Positions 16,922-25,092 of a stretch of DNA of 64,000 nt are shown here, piece after piece (the stretch's first letter is position 1; each line of letters opens with the position of its first letter). The position numbers were made by a program, and so were the translations under genes. The stretch spans positions 434,001 to 498,000 of the forward strand of contig NZ_JALGRK010000002.1 of NCBI RefSeq assembly GCF_023276655.1, read 5' to 3'. The DNA is from Olsenella intestinalis. GTDB taxonomy: Bacteria; Actinomycetota; Coriobacteriia; Coriobacteriales; Atopobiaceae. Under the pieces are notes generated by a model. It was not told where the DNA came from. It was given only the letters and a program-made list of their open reading frames with translations, and ran no database searches.

Positions 16922-18964
16922 CTAGCGATTGCGCTTGTCGCGAACGGACCCGCGCTCCCGCCTACGTGACGCGACCAGCGAGACAAGGCCAAGCGCGGCG
17001 CAAGACAAGGGCAACGCAAGCGGCGTGACGTCGCCAGTCTTGGGGGTCGCCGCCTTGCTCGGGGCAGCCTTCGCGGACGCGCCGGCCGAGCCGTCATCGG
17101 TGCCCGTGCCGCCGTCCACACCCGCCTCGCCAGAGGATGGCGCCTCCAGGACATTGAAGCCCACTGCCACATCGTCGCCGTCGACGAACGTCGCCGTCAG
17201 CTCGTGGTCACCGGCCGAGAGCGTCTCGAGGTAGGCGGGCGAGAGGGTGATCACCACAGACCCCGCGACGGCCGTGTAGCCGTCCTTGGGGACCTCGACG
17301 CCATCGACCCTCAGGCCGGAGAACGTGTCGATGGTCCTCTCGTCGTTCACGTTGCGCTTGAAGGCGAACTCAAGCCCATCTGAGCCGCCCTTCGTCCAGG
17401 AGCCGCCCTCGCCCCTCACGACCGTGTAGACGATCTTGGCATCCTTCACCGCAGCCTCGGCGGCCTCAAGCCTCTTCAGCGCGTCGGGGCTCACCTTTGC
17501 CTTCTGAACGTCGGTCAGCGCGTCGTAGGCCGCGCGCGCAGCCTCGATGGCGTCCCTGTCGTCTGCCGTGACCTTGTCAGGTGCGGGCAGATCGTTCATC
17601 TCACCCGTCACCTCGTCGGCCCTCACCTTGTCGTCGACTGCCCTCTCAAGCTCGGCCTGGGCCTCCATCACGGCCGCCTCGGCCTCGTCGACCTCGCCCT
17701 TGGTAGGGTTGTCCTTGCTCGACGTCTCCTTCGCCTTGTCAACTGCCGCCCTCAGCTTGCCCACCGCTCTGCTGACGTCGGGGTCGTCCATGCCGGCCGG
17801 GTCATCCCCGCCGGTGGGATTGAGCATCTCCTCGGCCTTCTTGATTGCCTCATCCAGCCCGCCCTTGTCAGCGGGAACGATCCTGAAGTCCTGCGTCACG
17901 GCGGACGGGAGCCTGTAGTTGAGGTTCGACAGGCGGGACGCCGTGGCGGTGTAGGGGCCGCCCACCTCCGTCTGCTCGCCCGTGACCGTGACCTCGCAGA
18001 CGTCGCCTTCCACCAGCCCGGTGGCCGTCGCGGTCGGCTTCTGCGGGGAGCCGGTGTAGGGAAGCTCCGTGTCGGCCCAGCTCAGACCGACCTCCCTCTG
18101 GCCGATGGAGAAGTCCCTCTCCTGCGTTCCCCAAAGCGCGTAGTTCTTGTTCGTAAGCCCTGACGCCGTCGCGTGGTAGCCACCAATGTCCTTCTCCGCG
18201 CCAGATATCGTCACCTCGCAGACGTCGCCGTTCACCAGGTCGTCAGAGTTGACCGTTGCCGTCGGGGCCTGCGGCTGCCCGTTGTACGTGAAGCGCACGA
18301 CCTCTCCCCACTGAACGCTGACCCGCTTCGGACTTACCGTAAGGGTGCCGGTCTCGAACACGATGTCGTAGTTGTCACTGGTCAAGCCCGAGGGCGTGAT
18401 GGCATAGCTCCCCACGTCGCCATACTGCTCGTAGTCGTAGGAGAAGGCCAGGGTGCCGCCGAGGGTGCTCTCATCGTCGCCAGCCGCAAAGCCACTGTAA
18501 GTGACCCCGTCGCTGGCCGGCTCTTCGCCGTAAGTGATGGCCTTGTCATTCGCCTTGACCGTCAGCCTGGCCCTGCCGATCGTGAAGGGCGTCGAAACTT
18601 CGGACGGAAGCGCATAATTGAGGTTGTCGACGCCGGTTGCCCTTGCGGTGTAGGGGCCTCCCATGTCCGTCTGCTCGCCCTCCACGTCATCAGTCGCAGA
18701 CACCTCAGAACTCTCGTCCCGTACGGCCTCGGTCTCTGTTGCGGAGAGAGCACCAGTGGCAGTAGGCTCCGACACCGTCTGCGCCTCATCGGAGGGAGAC
18801 GCGTCCCGTGTGGTCGCCTGCTCCCCTGCGGCGGGCTCCGCCGCCGTCACGCCATCGCTGCCGAACGCGCGGACCGGAGGCGTCAGCCCAATTGCCAGCG
18901 CCACCGCAAGCGCAACGTTGAACGCCTTTCCCGCAAGCGTCTTCCCATGCGTTACATGCTTCAT
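16922..18964 (-). CDS. Sortase-anchored surface protein with MBG-type repeats
   Basis: 680 residues. A signal peptide (1-33) is followed by a Ser/Thr/Glu-rich stretch and then Ig-like MBG-type repeats to about residue 340. Then come two alpha-helical, Ala/Glu-rich segments (YDALTDVQKAKVSPDALKRL), an X2-like beta domain ending near 620, and a wall-anchor signal: TPKTGD, a hydrophobic segment, and a basic tail. TPKTG deviates from LPxTG at its first position. The region before the first full repeat (EQTDMGGPYTA...LNYALPS) matches only the second half of a later repeat, so a repeat seems to have been partly lost. ATG 18964 has GGAGGGG upstream. Presumed adhesin; ligand unknown. Confidence 0.82.
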   Translation of the reverse strand: MKHVTHGKTLAGKAFNVALAVALAIGLTPPVRAFGSDGVTAAEPAAGEQATTRDASPSDEAQTVSEPTATGALSATETEAVRDESSEVSATDDVEGEQTDMGGPYTARATGVDNLNYALPSEVSTPFTIGRARLTVKANDKAITYGEEPASDGVTYSGFAAGDDESTLGGTLAFSYDYEQYGDVGSYAITPSGLTSDNYDIVFETGTLTVSPKRVSVQWGEVVRFTYNGQPQAPTATVNSDDLVNGDVCEVTISGAEKDIGGYHATASGLTNKNYALWGTQERDFSIGQREVGLSWADTELPYTGSPQKPTATATGLVEGDVCEVTVTGEQTEVGGPYTATASRLSNLNYRLPSAVTQDFRIVPADKGGLDEAIKKAEEMLNPTGGDDPAGMDDPDVSRAVGKLRAAVDKAKETSSKDNPTKGEVDEAEAAVMEAQAELERAVDDKVRADEVTGEMNDLPAPDKVTADDRDAIEAARAAYDALTDVQKAKVSPDALKRLEAAEAAVKDAKIVYTVVRGEGGSWTKGGSDGLEFAFKRNVNDERTIDTFSGLRVDGVEVPKDGYTAVAGSVVITLSPAYLETLSAGDHELTATFVDGDDVAVGFNVLEAPSSGEAGVDGGTGTDDGSAGASAKAAPSKAATPKTGDVTPLALPLSCAALGLVSLVASRRRERGSVRDKRNR

Positions 18965-19295
18965 CGGGGCATCCCCTCCGACCAATGCTTCGGCTCTCGC
19001 GCACTCGGCCCCCGCCTCGGACACGTCTCCAAGGGAGGTGGCTGCACCTGGACGGCCGGTCACGTCAAAAATAAATCTTAACCAAACATGGGTCCTGAAA
19101 AGGGACTCCGACCCGCTGCTCACCGTAGACGGCGCCTCATTATGCGTCGGCGACGCAAGCGTACGCTCACGCCACCTGCGAATCCGACCGCGCAGGGCGC
19201 CCCAAGAAGTGAAGAGCGGCCGGACCGACAGACGTCGGTCCGGCCGCATTCGATTCGCTGCATCACGAGCGAAAGCGCAACAGAAGACGAGTGTT
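18965..19295 (-). other. 331-base gap between the surface protein and the glycosyltransferase gene
   Basis: It holds the glycosyltransferase terminator (19216-19247) and an A+T-rich stretch at 19066-19090, where the surface-protein promoter most likely lies; TAAGAT (minus, 19080-19075) is a possible -10 without a clear -35. Nothing else recognised. Confidence 0.4.
19216..19247 (-). terminator. Terminator of the glf-glycosyltransferase operon
   Basis: A perfect 14-bp stem (GCGGCCGGACCGAC and its complement) with an AGAC loop. On the minus strand it is followed by TCTTCACTT, a weak T tract. Confidence 0.75.
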
Positions 19296-20330
19296 CTAGT
19301 TGAACTTAACGAGCTTCTGCGCGACGTGGTAGAAGAACAGGGTCGCCTTGGTGCCGTAGGCGCCGGGCAGGTTGGTGGCAAGACCCACGATGCCCTTGCG
19401 CGCGCGACGGTACATGCGCGCGTCGAACTGGCGCAGCTCGCTCCAGAGGGCGTCGAGGTTGTCCATCGCGTCCTCCTTGTCGGAGAGCTTGGAGAAGATG
19501 GAGCACACGGCCATCATGAGCGTGAAGTAGCCCACCATGTAGCTGCGCAGGCGCGAGCTCTCCACGTCGTCGTAGAGGTGGTAGGCGCGCATCATGATGC
19601 GCGTTACGCGCAGCTGCTGGTCGATGCGGCTGACCATGACGTCCTCGTTGACGGACTGGTCGCCTCGGCCGATGAAGTAGCGGTAGAGGTCGACGTCGAG
19701 GTAGTAGAGGGTCTTGCAGCGCGGCAGGGGCACGTAGGCGTAGATGTTGTCCACGTAGAAGGTGTGCGCGGGCATGGGGACGCCGCCGGCGCGCAGGACG
19801 TCCGTACGGTAGCACAGCGCGTGCATGAGCAGGTTCTGCCAGAGGTTGAAGTGGCCCATCTTGTCCCAGGTGATGATCTTGCCCTTGGGGATGGCGAAGC
19901 CGTAGTCCACCGTGGTCTGCTTGTTGTCCTCGACGTGCTCGTAGACGTAGTTGGTGATGACGAGGTCGACGCGGGTCTCGAAGGAGATGAAGCGGCGCAG
20001 CTTGGAGAGAAGCTCCTTGAGGGCGTCGCCGTCCACCCAGTCGTCGGAGTCGACGACCTTGAAGTAGGTGCCGTCGGCGTTCTCGAGCGCCTTGAGGACG
20101 GCCATGCCGTGGCCGCCGTTCTCCTGGTGGACGGCCTTCACGATCTGGGGATAGCGCTCCTGCCAGGACTTGGCCTTCTCGAAGGTGTCGTCCTTGGTCG
20201 AGCCGTCATCGACGACGACGATCTGGACGTCCTCGGCATAGTCGCTGCCCTCGAGGATGGACTCGATGCAGTGGTCCATGTACTCGGAGGAGTTGTAGCA
20301 GGGAATGCCGAACGTGAGGGTCTTCTGCAT
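19296..20330 (-). CDS. Family 2 glycosyltransferase
   Basis: 344 residues. GT-A fold at the N-terminus: FGIPCYNSSEYMDHCIESI, VVVDDGSTKD and the DSDDW metal/nucleotide motif near residue 95. The C-terminal half is helical with no clear membrane segments. It lies 30 bases downstream of glf on the same strand with its own AAGGAC site, so it probably uses UDP-galactofuranose or works in the same surface glycan (inference from position). Confidence 0.88.
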   Translation of the reverse strand: MQKTLTFGIPCYNSSEYMDHCIESILEGSDYAEDVQIVVVDDGSTKDDTFEKAKSWQERYPQIVKAVHQENGGHGMAVLKALENADGTYFKVVDSDDWVDGDALKELLSKLRRFISFETRVDLVITNYVYEHVEDNKQTTVDYGFAIPKGKIITWDKMGHFNLWQNLLMHALCYRTDVLRAGGVPMPAHTFYVDNIYAYVPLPRCKTLYYLDVDLYRYFIGRGDQSVNEDVMVSRIDQQLRVTRIMMRAYHLYDDVESSRLRSYMVGYFTLMMAVCSIFSKLSDKEDAMDNLDALWSELRQFDARMYRRARKGIVGLATNLPGAYGTKATLFFYHVAQKLVKFN

Positions 20331-20360
20331 GGATAACCGTCCTTGGTACGCGCACGCGCG

Positions 20361-21563
20361 CTAGTGGTTGCTGCTGATGATCTCGTCGGAGAGCTCGAGT
20401 GCCGAGGCAGTGACGCCATCCATGTCGTAGTAGCGGTACTCAGCGAGGCGACCGACGACGTGGAAGTTCAGGACGCCCTCGACGCGGGCGCGGTACTTCT
20501 TGTAGAGCTCGATGTTCTCGGGCTCGTTGATGACGTAGTAGGGGGTCTCGCCGACGCCGGGGATGTAGACGCGGGAGTACTCGCGCAGGATCGTGGTCTT
20601 GCCGGGGACGACCTGGCCGGTCATGTTCTTGAACTCCGTGATGCGGGTGAAGTTCTCGGAGACGGTGTAGTTGACCGTGCCGACGGGCTGGAACTGGTCC
20701 TTGTCGAGCGTCTCGAAGACCATGTCGACCGTGCGGTACGGGAGGGCGCCGAGGTCGAAGTCGAACAGCTCGTCGAGGGCGCCGGTGTAGATGACCTCGC
20801 CGCCGAAGGGCTTGCCGCAGACGTTGACGGAGCGCTCCCCCACCTCGAGGATGTCACGGGCGTCGACGTCGAGGAAGATCGAGATGAGGTCGTGGTCGAG
20901 CATGTGCGCGAACATGTCGGTGAAGGAGACCTCGGGCATGCCCTGGTAGGGAGCCTGCGGGAAATAGCGGTCGTCGTCACCGACGAAGACGGGCACGCGG
21001 CCCATGACGGCCGGGTCGATCTCGTCGGGGGTCTTGCCCCACTGCTTCATGGTGTAGCGCAGGAAGACGTTCTCGTAGACGTAGTCGGCGATCTCGGAGA
21101 GCTCGGGGTCGTTCTTCTCCCTCAGCTCCATGATGGGGACCTTCTTGTCCTGCCCGAAGGTCGCGACGAGCTTCTGGTAGAGGCGCTCGCCCTTCTCGTC
21201 ACCGAAGGCGATCTTCAGCGACTGGTGGTTGAAGGGAACGGGCATGAGCTGGCCGTGCACGTTGGCAAGGACCTTGTGGGAGTAGTCGGTCCACTCCGTG
21301 AAGCGCGAGAGGAACTCGTGCACGCGGTCGTTGGTGGTGTGGTAGATGTGCGGACCGTACTTGTGGATGAGCACGCCCGCCTCGTCCTCGCAGTCGTAGG
21401 CGTTGCCCGCGATGTGGTTGCGCCTCTCGAGGATGGCGACCTTGAAGCCGCAGGCCTCCGCCATGCGGCGGGCGCAGACGGCACCCGCGTAGCCCGCCCC
21501 GACGACGATGGCGTCATAGGACTGGGGGTTGAATGAGTCGGGCAGACCGCTCTGGATGCTCAT
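20361..21563 (-). CDS. glf: UDP-galactopyranose mutase
   Basis: 400 residues. Flavoenzyme that interconverts UDP-galactopyranose and UDP-galactofuranose, giving Galf for cell-surface glycans. The FAD Rossmann motif VVGAGYAGAVCARR begins at residue 20. Family features follow: ERRNHIAGNAYD, the KYGPHIYHTTN substrate segment, PVPFNHQSL, and IYTGALDELFDF. First gene of a two-gene operon with the GT2 gene. AAGGGA lies eight bases before ATG 21563, and a GC hairpin precedes it. Confidence 0.94.
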   Translation of the reverse strand: MSIQSGLPDSFNPQSYDAIVVGAGYAGAVCARRMAEACGFKVAILERRNHIAGNAYDCEDEAGVLIHKYGPHIYHTTNDRVHEFLSRFTEWTDYSHKVLANVHGQLMPVPFNHQSLKIAFGDEKGERLYQKLVATFGQDKKVPIMELREKNDPELSEIADYVYENVFLRYTMKQWGKTPDEIDPAVMGRVPVFVGDDDRYFPQAPYQGMPEVSFTDMFAHMLDHDLISIFLDVDARDILEVGERSVNVCGKPFGGEVIYTGALDELFDFDLGALPYRTVDMVFETLDKDQFQPVGTVNYTVSENFTRITEFKNMTGQVVPGKTTILREYSRVYIPGVGETPYYVINEPENIELYKKYRARVEGVLNFHVVGRLAEYRYYDMDGVTASALELSDEIISSNH

Positions 21564-21586
21564 GAACTAATCCCTTCAGACCAGCT

Positions 21587-21606
21587 CCTGCGGGCGAATC
21601 CGCAGG
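21587..21606. promoter_or_regulatory. Hairpin in the glf leader
   Basis: CCTGCGG / CCGCAGG, 7-bp stem with a six-base loop, 24 bases before the glf start and inside the shared glf-pta intergenic region. No T tract toward glf. Confidence 0.4.
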
Positions 21607-21621
21607 TCTCGTACATAAAAG

Positions 21622-21653
21622 AATCGAGTTAGGGGCATACCCGTGACTCGATT
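21622..21653. promoter_or_regulatory. Inverted repeat in the glf-pta intergenic region
   Basis: AATCGAGT and ACTCGATT, eight-base perfect arms 16 bases apart, located 27 bases before the pta -10. Candidate operator. Confidence 0.4.
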
Positions 21654-21679
21654 TCGCTAGTGATTCTAACACTCGGCCC

Positions 21680-21685
21680 TATAAT
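21680..21685 (+). promoter_or_regulatory. -10 element of pta
   Basis: Perfect TATAAT, 95 bases before the pta start. The -35 region (around TAGTGA, 16 bases upstream) is poor. Confidence 0.5.
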
Positions 21686-21779
21686 ATTGCCCGATGGCAC
21701 CAAATACCCAGCACCCGTGCACAACTCCGCGAAGTATTCGTGCCTGACCAGCGAAGGGAACCATATATAAGGAGTACAC

Positions 21780-22757
21780 ATGAGCGACTTTCTGCAGCGA
21801 ATGAAGGACAAGGCCAAGGCCGACAAGAAGAAGATCGTCCTGCCCGAGGGCGAGGACGAGCGCGTTCTCGAGGCGGCGCGCGAGATCGCCTCCGAGGGCC
21901 TGGCTGACCTCATCATCCTCGGCGACCCCGACAAGATCGACATCGACGGCGTCACCGTCGTCGATCCCAAGAGGGGCGAGAAGCACGAGGAGTACGCGCA
22001 GAAGTTCGCCGAGCTGCGCGCCAAGAAGGGCGTCACCATCGAGCAGGCCCGCGAGCAGCTCGACGACGCGACCTACTACGCGACCATGATGGTCAAGATG
22101 GGCGACGCCGACGGCCTGGTCTCCGGCGCCTGCCACTCCACCGCGAACACCCTGCGCCCCGCGCTGCAGATCCTCAAGACCGCCCCTGGCACCAAGCTCG
22201 TGTCGGCCTTCTTCATCATGTGCACCGGCAAGGAGGAGTACGGCGAGGACGGCACGCTGCTGCTCGCCGACTGCGGCCTCAACATCGACCCCAACGCCGA
22301 CGAGCTCTCCGAGATCGCCATCGGCTCCGCCGAGTCGTGGAAGTTCTTCATGAGCGACGAGCCCAGGGTCGCGATGCTTTCCTTCTCCACCATGGGCTCC
22401 GCCAAGGGCGACACCCCCACCAAGGTCCAGGAGGCCACCAAGCTGGCCAACGAGAAGGCGCCCGAGCTCGCGCTCGACGGCGACCTCCAGCTCGACGCCG
22501 CGCTCGTGCCCTCCGTCGCCAACCTCAAGGCGCCGAACTCCAACGTCGCCGGCAAGGCCAACGTCCTGGTCTTCCCCGACCTTCAGTCCGGCAACATCGG
22601 CTACAAGCTCGTCCAGCGCTTCGACGACGCCGAGGCCTACGGCCCGATCCTGCAGGGCATCGCGCGCCCGGTGAACGACCTCTCGCGCGGCTGCTCCGCC
22701 GAGGACAGCGTGGGCGTCGTCGCGATCACCGCGGTCCAGGCACAGCTCTACAAGTAA
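21780..22757 (+). CDS. pta: Phosphate acetyltransferase
   Basis: 325 residues, the short single-domain form without the N-terminal regulatory part. Converts acetyl-CoA and phosphate to acetyl phosphate, the substrate of AckA (30663-31844). Recognised by VLPEGEDERVLEAA at the start, LVSGACHSTA, MLSFSTMGSAKG, ELALDGDLQLDAAL, and VFPDLQSGNIGYK near the C-terminus. AAGGAG precedes ATG 21780. pta and ackA lie 8 kb apart on opposite strands here rather than together. Confidence 0.95.
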   Translation: MSDFLQRMKDKAKADKKKIVLPEGEDERVLEAAREIASEGLADLIILGDPDKIDIDGVTVVDPKRGEKHEEYAQKFAELRAKKGVTIEQAREQLDDATYYATMMVKMGDADGLVSGACHSTANTLRPALQILKTAPGTKLVSAFFIMCTGKEEYGEDGTLLLADCGLNIDPNADELSEIAIGSAESWKFFMSDEPRVAMLSFSTMGSAKGDTPTKVQEATKLANEKAPELALDGDLQLDAALVPSVANLKAPNSNVAGKANVLVFPDLQSGNIGYKLVQRFDDAEAYGPILQGIARPVNDLSRGCSAEDSVGVVAITAVQAQLYK

Positions 22758-22798
22758 GAAACGCTCAGGCAACGCACCGAACGGGACGGGAGGCACCC

Positions 22799-23260
22799 AT
22801 GCAGATCGCAATGGCCAATGACCACGCGGGATACCAGCTCAAGATGCAGATCAAGGCATGGCTCGAGGAGCAGGGCCACACGGTGGTCGACTTCGGGACC
22901 CACGACGAGGGAAGCTGCGACCTCTCCGACTTCGTGTGCCCGGCCGCACGCGCGGTCTCGCGCGGCGAGTGCGAGAGGGCGATCCTGGTCGACGGCGTCG
23001 GCTACGGCAGCGCGATGATCGCCAACAAGTACCGCAACATCTTCGCGTGCGTCTGCCAGGACCCCGTCTGCGCCGAGCTCGCCCGCCAGCACAACGACGC
23101 CAACGTGCTCTGCCTGGGCGGCAAGCTCATCGGACCGGTGCTTGCGATGGCCGTCGTCAAGACGTGGATGGAGACTGACGCGCTCACGGACGAGAAGTAC
23201 GTCCGCCGTCGCGACAAGGTCTTCGAGATCGACGCGGAGCGCACGACCGAGGTCGAGTAG
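22799..23260 (+). CDS. rpiB: RpiB/LacAB-family sugar-phosphate isomerase with altered active site
   Basis: 153 residues. The family isomerises ribose 5-phosphate/ribulose 5-phosphate or galactose 6-phosphate. Fold and motifs fit: IAMANDHAGYQLK, VDFGTHDEG, HNDANVLCLGG. The usual catalytic segment has Cys then Gly-(Thr/Ser)-Gly; here it reads ILVDGVGYGSAMIANK, with Asp65 where the Cys stands. Some actinobacterial members use an acidic residue elsewhere instead of Cys, so activity is possible but the substrate is open. Forty-one bases downstream of pta, probably co-transcribed. Confidence 0.82.
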   Translation: MQIAMANDHAGYQLKMQIKAWLEEQGHTVVDFGTHDEGSCDLSDFVCPAARAVSRGECERAILVDGVGYGSAMIANKYRNIFACVCQDPVCAELARQHNDANVLCLGGKLIGPVLAMAVVKTWMETDALTDEKYVRRRDKVFEIDAERTTEVE

Positions 23261-23283
23261 GGCGCAACGCATACGCAAGGAAC

Positions 23284-23319
23284 GGGGAGGGTCGCGCGGA
23301 TGCGCGGCCCTCCCCTCTT
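23284..23319 (+). terminator. Terminator after the pta-rpiB operon
   Basis: GGGGAGGG-x-CGCGC / GCGCG-x-CCCTCCCC stem, then TCTTTG. Confidence 0.82.
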
Positions 23320-23355
23320 TGTGGCGATCCTGGCAAGCGAAGACGCCCTCCCGCG

Positions 23356-25092
23356 CTAGCGCTCCCCCGGCATCGACCATGCGTGCTGGTCGGTGTGGAG
23401 CAGCTGCTCGGCCCGCTCGGAGAGCGGCTCGCCCAGGTAGTTCTCGTAGGCGGCCTTCACCTGCGGATTCTCGTAGGAGTTGCGGTACTTGGCGACGCGG
23501 TCGAGGCCGTAGAGCTTCTCCGCTCGCACGCCCGCGAGCTCGCAACCGTCGTGGATGGGCTGGCCGCCGCCGTTGACGCAACCACCCGGGCAGGCCATGA
23601 CCTCCACGAAATCATAGTGAACCTCGCCGGCGACCACGGCGTCGCAGAGCGCCTTGGCGTTCGCGAGGCCGCTCGCGACGGCGACGCGCACATCTGTGCC
23701 GCCGAGTTCGAAGGTGGCCTCCTTCCAGCCCTTGAGGCCCCTGACGGACTCGAACATGTCGTCCTCCGGAGCCTTGCCAAGCACAAGGTAGTGTGCCGTG
23801 CGAAGCGCGGCCTCCATGACGCCGCCCGTGGCGCCGAAGATGATGCCGGCGCCCGTGCCGTAGCCCATGGGCTCGTCGAAGGGCTCGTCGGAGACCACGT
23901 CGACGTTCACGTGGTCGGCGCGGATCATGCGCACGACCTCGCGGACCGTGAGGACGACGTCGACGTCGGGGTCGCCGCAGGCGTCGTTCATGTTCTCGTA
24001 GGAGCACTCGGCCTTCTTGGCGACGCAGGGCATGATGGACACCGAGAAGACCTTGTGCGGGTCGAGCCCGAGGTTCTCGGCGTAGTAGCTCTTGACCATG
24101 GCGCCGAACATCTGCTGCGGCGACTTGGAGGTCGAGACGTCGTCGACGAGCTGCGGGTAGTGGGCCTTCACGAAGCGCACCCAGCCCGGGCAGCACGAGG
24201 TGAAGAGCGGGTAGCCGCCCTTCTGCGAGCGCTCGAGGTGATGGAGCAGCTCGCTGCCCTCCTCCATGATCGTGAGGTCGGCCGTGAAGTCGGTGTTGAG
24301 CACGTAGTCGAAGCCCATCTGGTGCAGGGCGCCCACGAGGCGCTCGAGGGGCACATCGCCGCCCTCGGAGCCGAGCGACTCCGCCCAGGCGGTGCGCACC
24401 GACGGGGCGATCTGGGCCACCACGGTCACGTCCGGGTCGCCGAGCGCGGCGAAGACCTTCTCGGTGTCGTCACGCTCGCGCAGGGCGCCCGTGGGGCAGT
24501 GCGTGATGCACTGGCCGCAGAGCGTGCAGTCGACGTCGGAGAGGCGCGCGCCGGCGCTGACGTTGATGCTCGCGTGGCTCGCCCTGTTGGTGACGTCCCA
24601 CACGCCCGAGGCCTGGACCTTGTCGCACACCTGGATGCAGCGGTGGCACATGATGCACTTGCGATTGTCGCGGATGAGCGGCAGGTCCTTGTCCCACTGC
24701 AGGTAGCGCACCGAGCGCTCGCCGTAGTCGTTGTAGTAGATGCCGAGGTCGTTGGCCAGCCCCTGCAGGGTGCAGTTGCCCGAGCGGACGCAGCTCGTGC
24801 AGGAGGAGTCATGCATGCTGAGCAGGAGCTCGGTGTTCATCTTGCGGGCCTCGCGGACCGTGGGGCTGTTGGTGCGCACCACCATGCCCTCGAGGACGCG
24901 GTTGTTGCACGAGGCGACGAGCTGGTCGATGCCGTCGACCTCGACCACGCACACGCGGCAGGAGCCGATCTCGTTGAGGTCGCGCAGGTAGCACAGGGTC
25001 GGGATCTCGATCCCGACGGTTCGCGCGGCGTCGAGGATGGTGGTGCCCTCCTCGACCTCGGCGACCTTGCCGTCGATAGTGAGAGTTACCAT
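23356..25092 (-). CDS. hydA: [FeFe] hydrogenase catalytic subunit with NuoG-like N-terminus
   Basis: 578 residues. N-terminus: a [2Fe-2S] ferredoxin domain (Cys34, 45, 48, 62), then a His-Cys3 cluster (MHDSSCTSCVRSGNC) and two [4Fe-4S] sets (CIMCHRCIQVC and CTLCGQCITHC). C-terminus: all three H-cluster motifs, FTSCCPGW, MPCVAKKAE and MACPGGCVNGGGQP. It makes or oxidises H2 in the cytoplasm. It overlaps the upstream gene by seven bases, so the two form a unit: electrons presumably pass between NAD(P)H at the partner and H+ here. The maturases HydE, HydF and HydG are not in this window. Confidence 0.93.
   Translation of the reverse strand: MVTLTIDGKVAEVEEGTTILDAARTVGIEIPTLCYLRDLNEIGSCRVCVVEVDGIDQLVASCNNRVLEGMVVRTNSPTVREARKMNTELLLSMHDSSCTSCVRSGNCTLQGLANDLGIYYNDYGERSVRYLQWDKDLPLIRDNRKCIMCHRCIQVCDKVQASGVWDVTNRASHASINVSAGARLSDVDCTLCGQCITHCPTGALRERDDTEKVFAALGDPDVTVVAQIAPSVRTAWAESLGSEGGDVPLERLVGALHQMGFDYVLNTDFTADLTIMEEGSELLHHLERSQKGGYPLFTSCCPGWVRFVKAHYPQLVDDVSTSKSPQQMFGAMVKSYYAENLGLDPHKVFSVSIMPCVAKKAECSYENMNDACGDPDVDVVLTVREVVRMIRADHVNVDVVSDEPFDEPMGYGTGAGIIFGATGGVMEAALRTAHYLVLGKAPEDDMFESVRGLKGWKEATFELGGTDVRVAVASGLANAKALCDAVVAGEVHYDFVEVMACPGGCVNGGGQPIHDGCELAGVRAEKLYGLDRVAKYRNSYENPQVKAAYENYLGEPLSERAEQLLHTDQHAWSMPGER

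Noticed and set aside
18965-19381. N-terminal extension of the surface protein to 19381
   Set aside because: The extra residues lack any signal-peptide character, while the ATG at 18964 has a strong ribosome site and a classic signal sequence.
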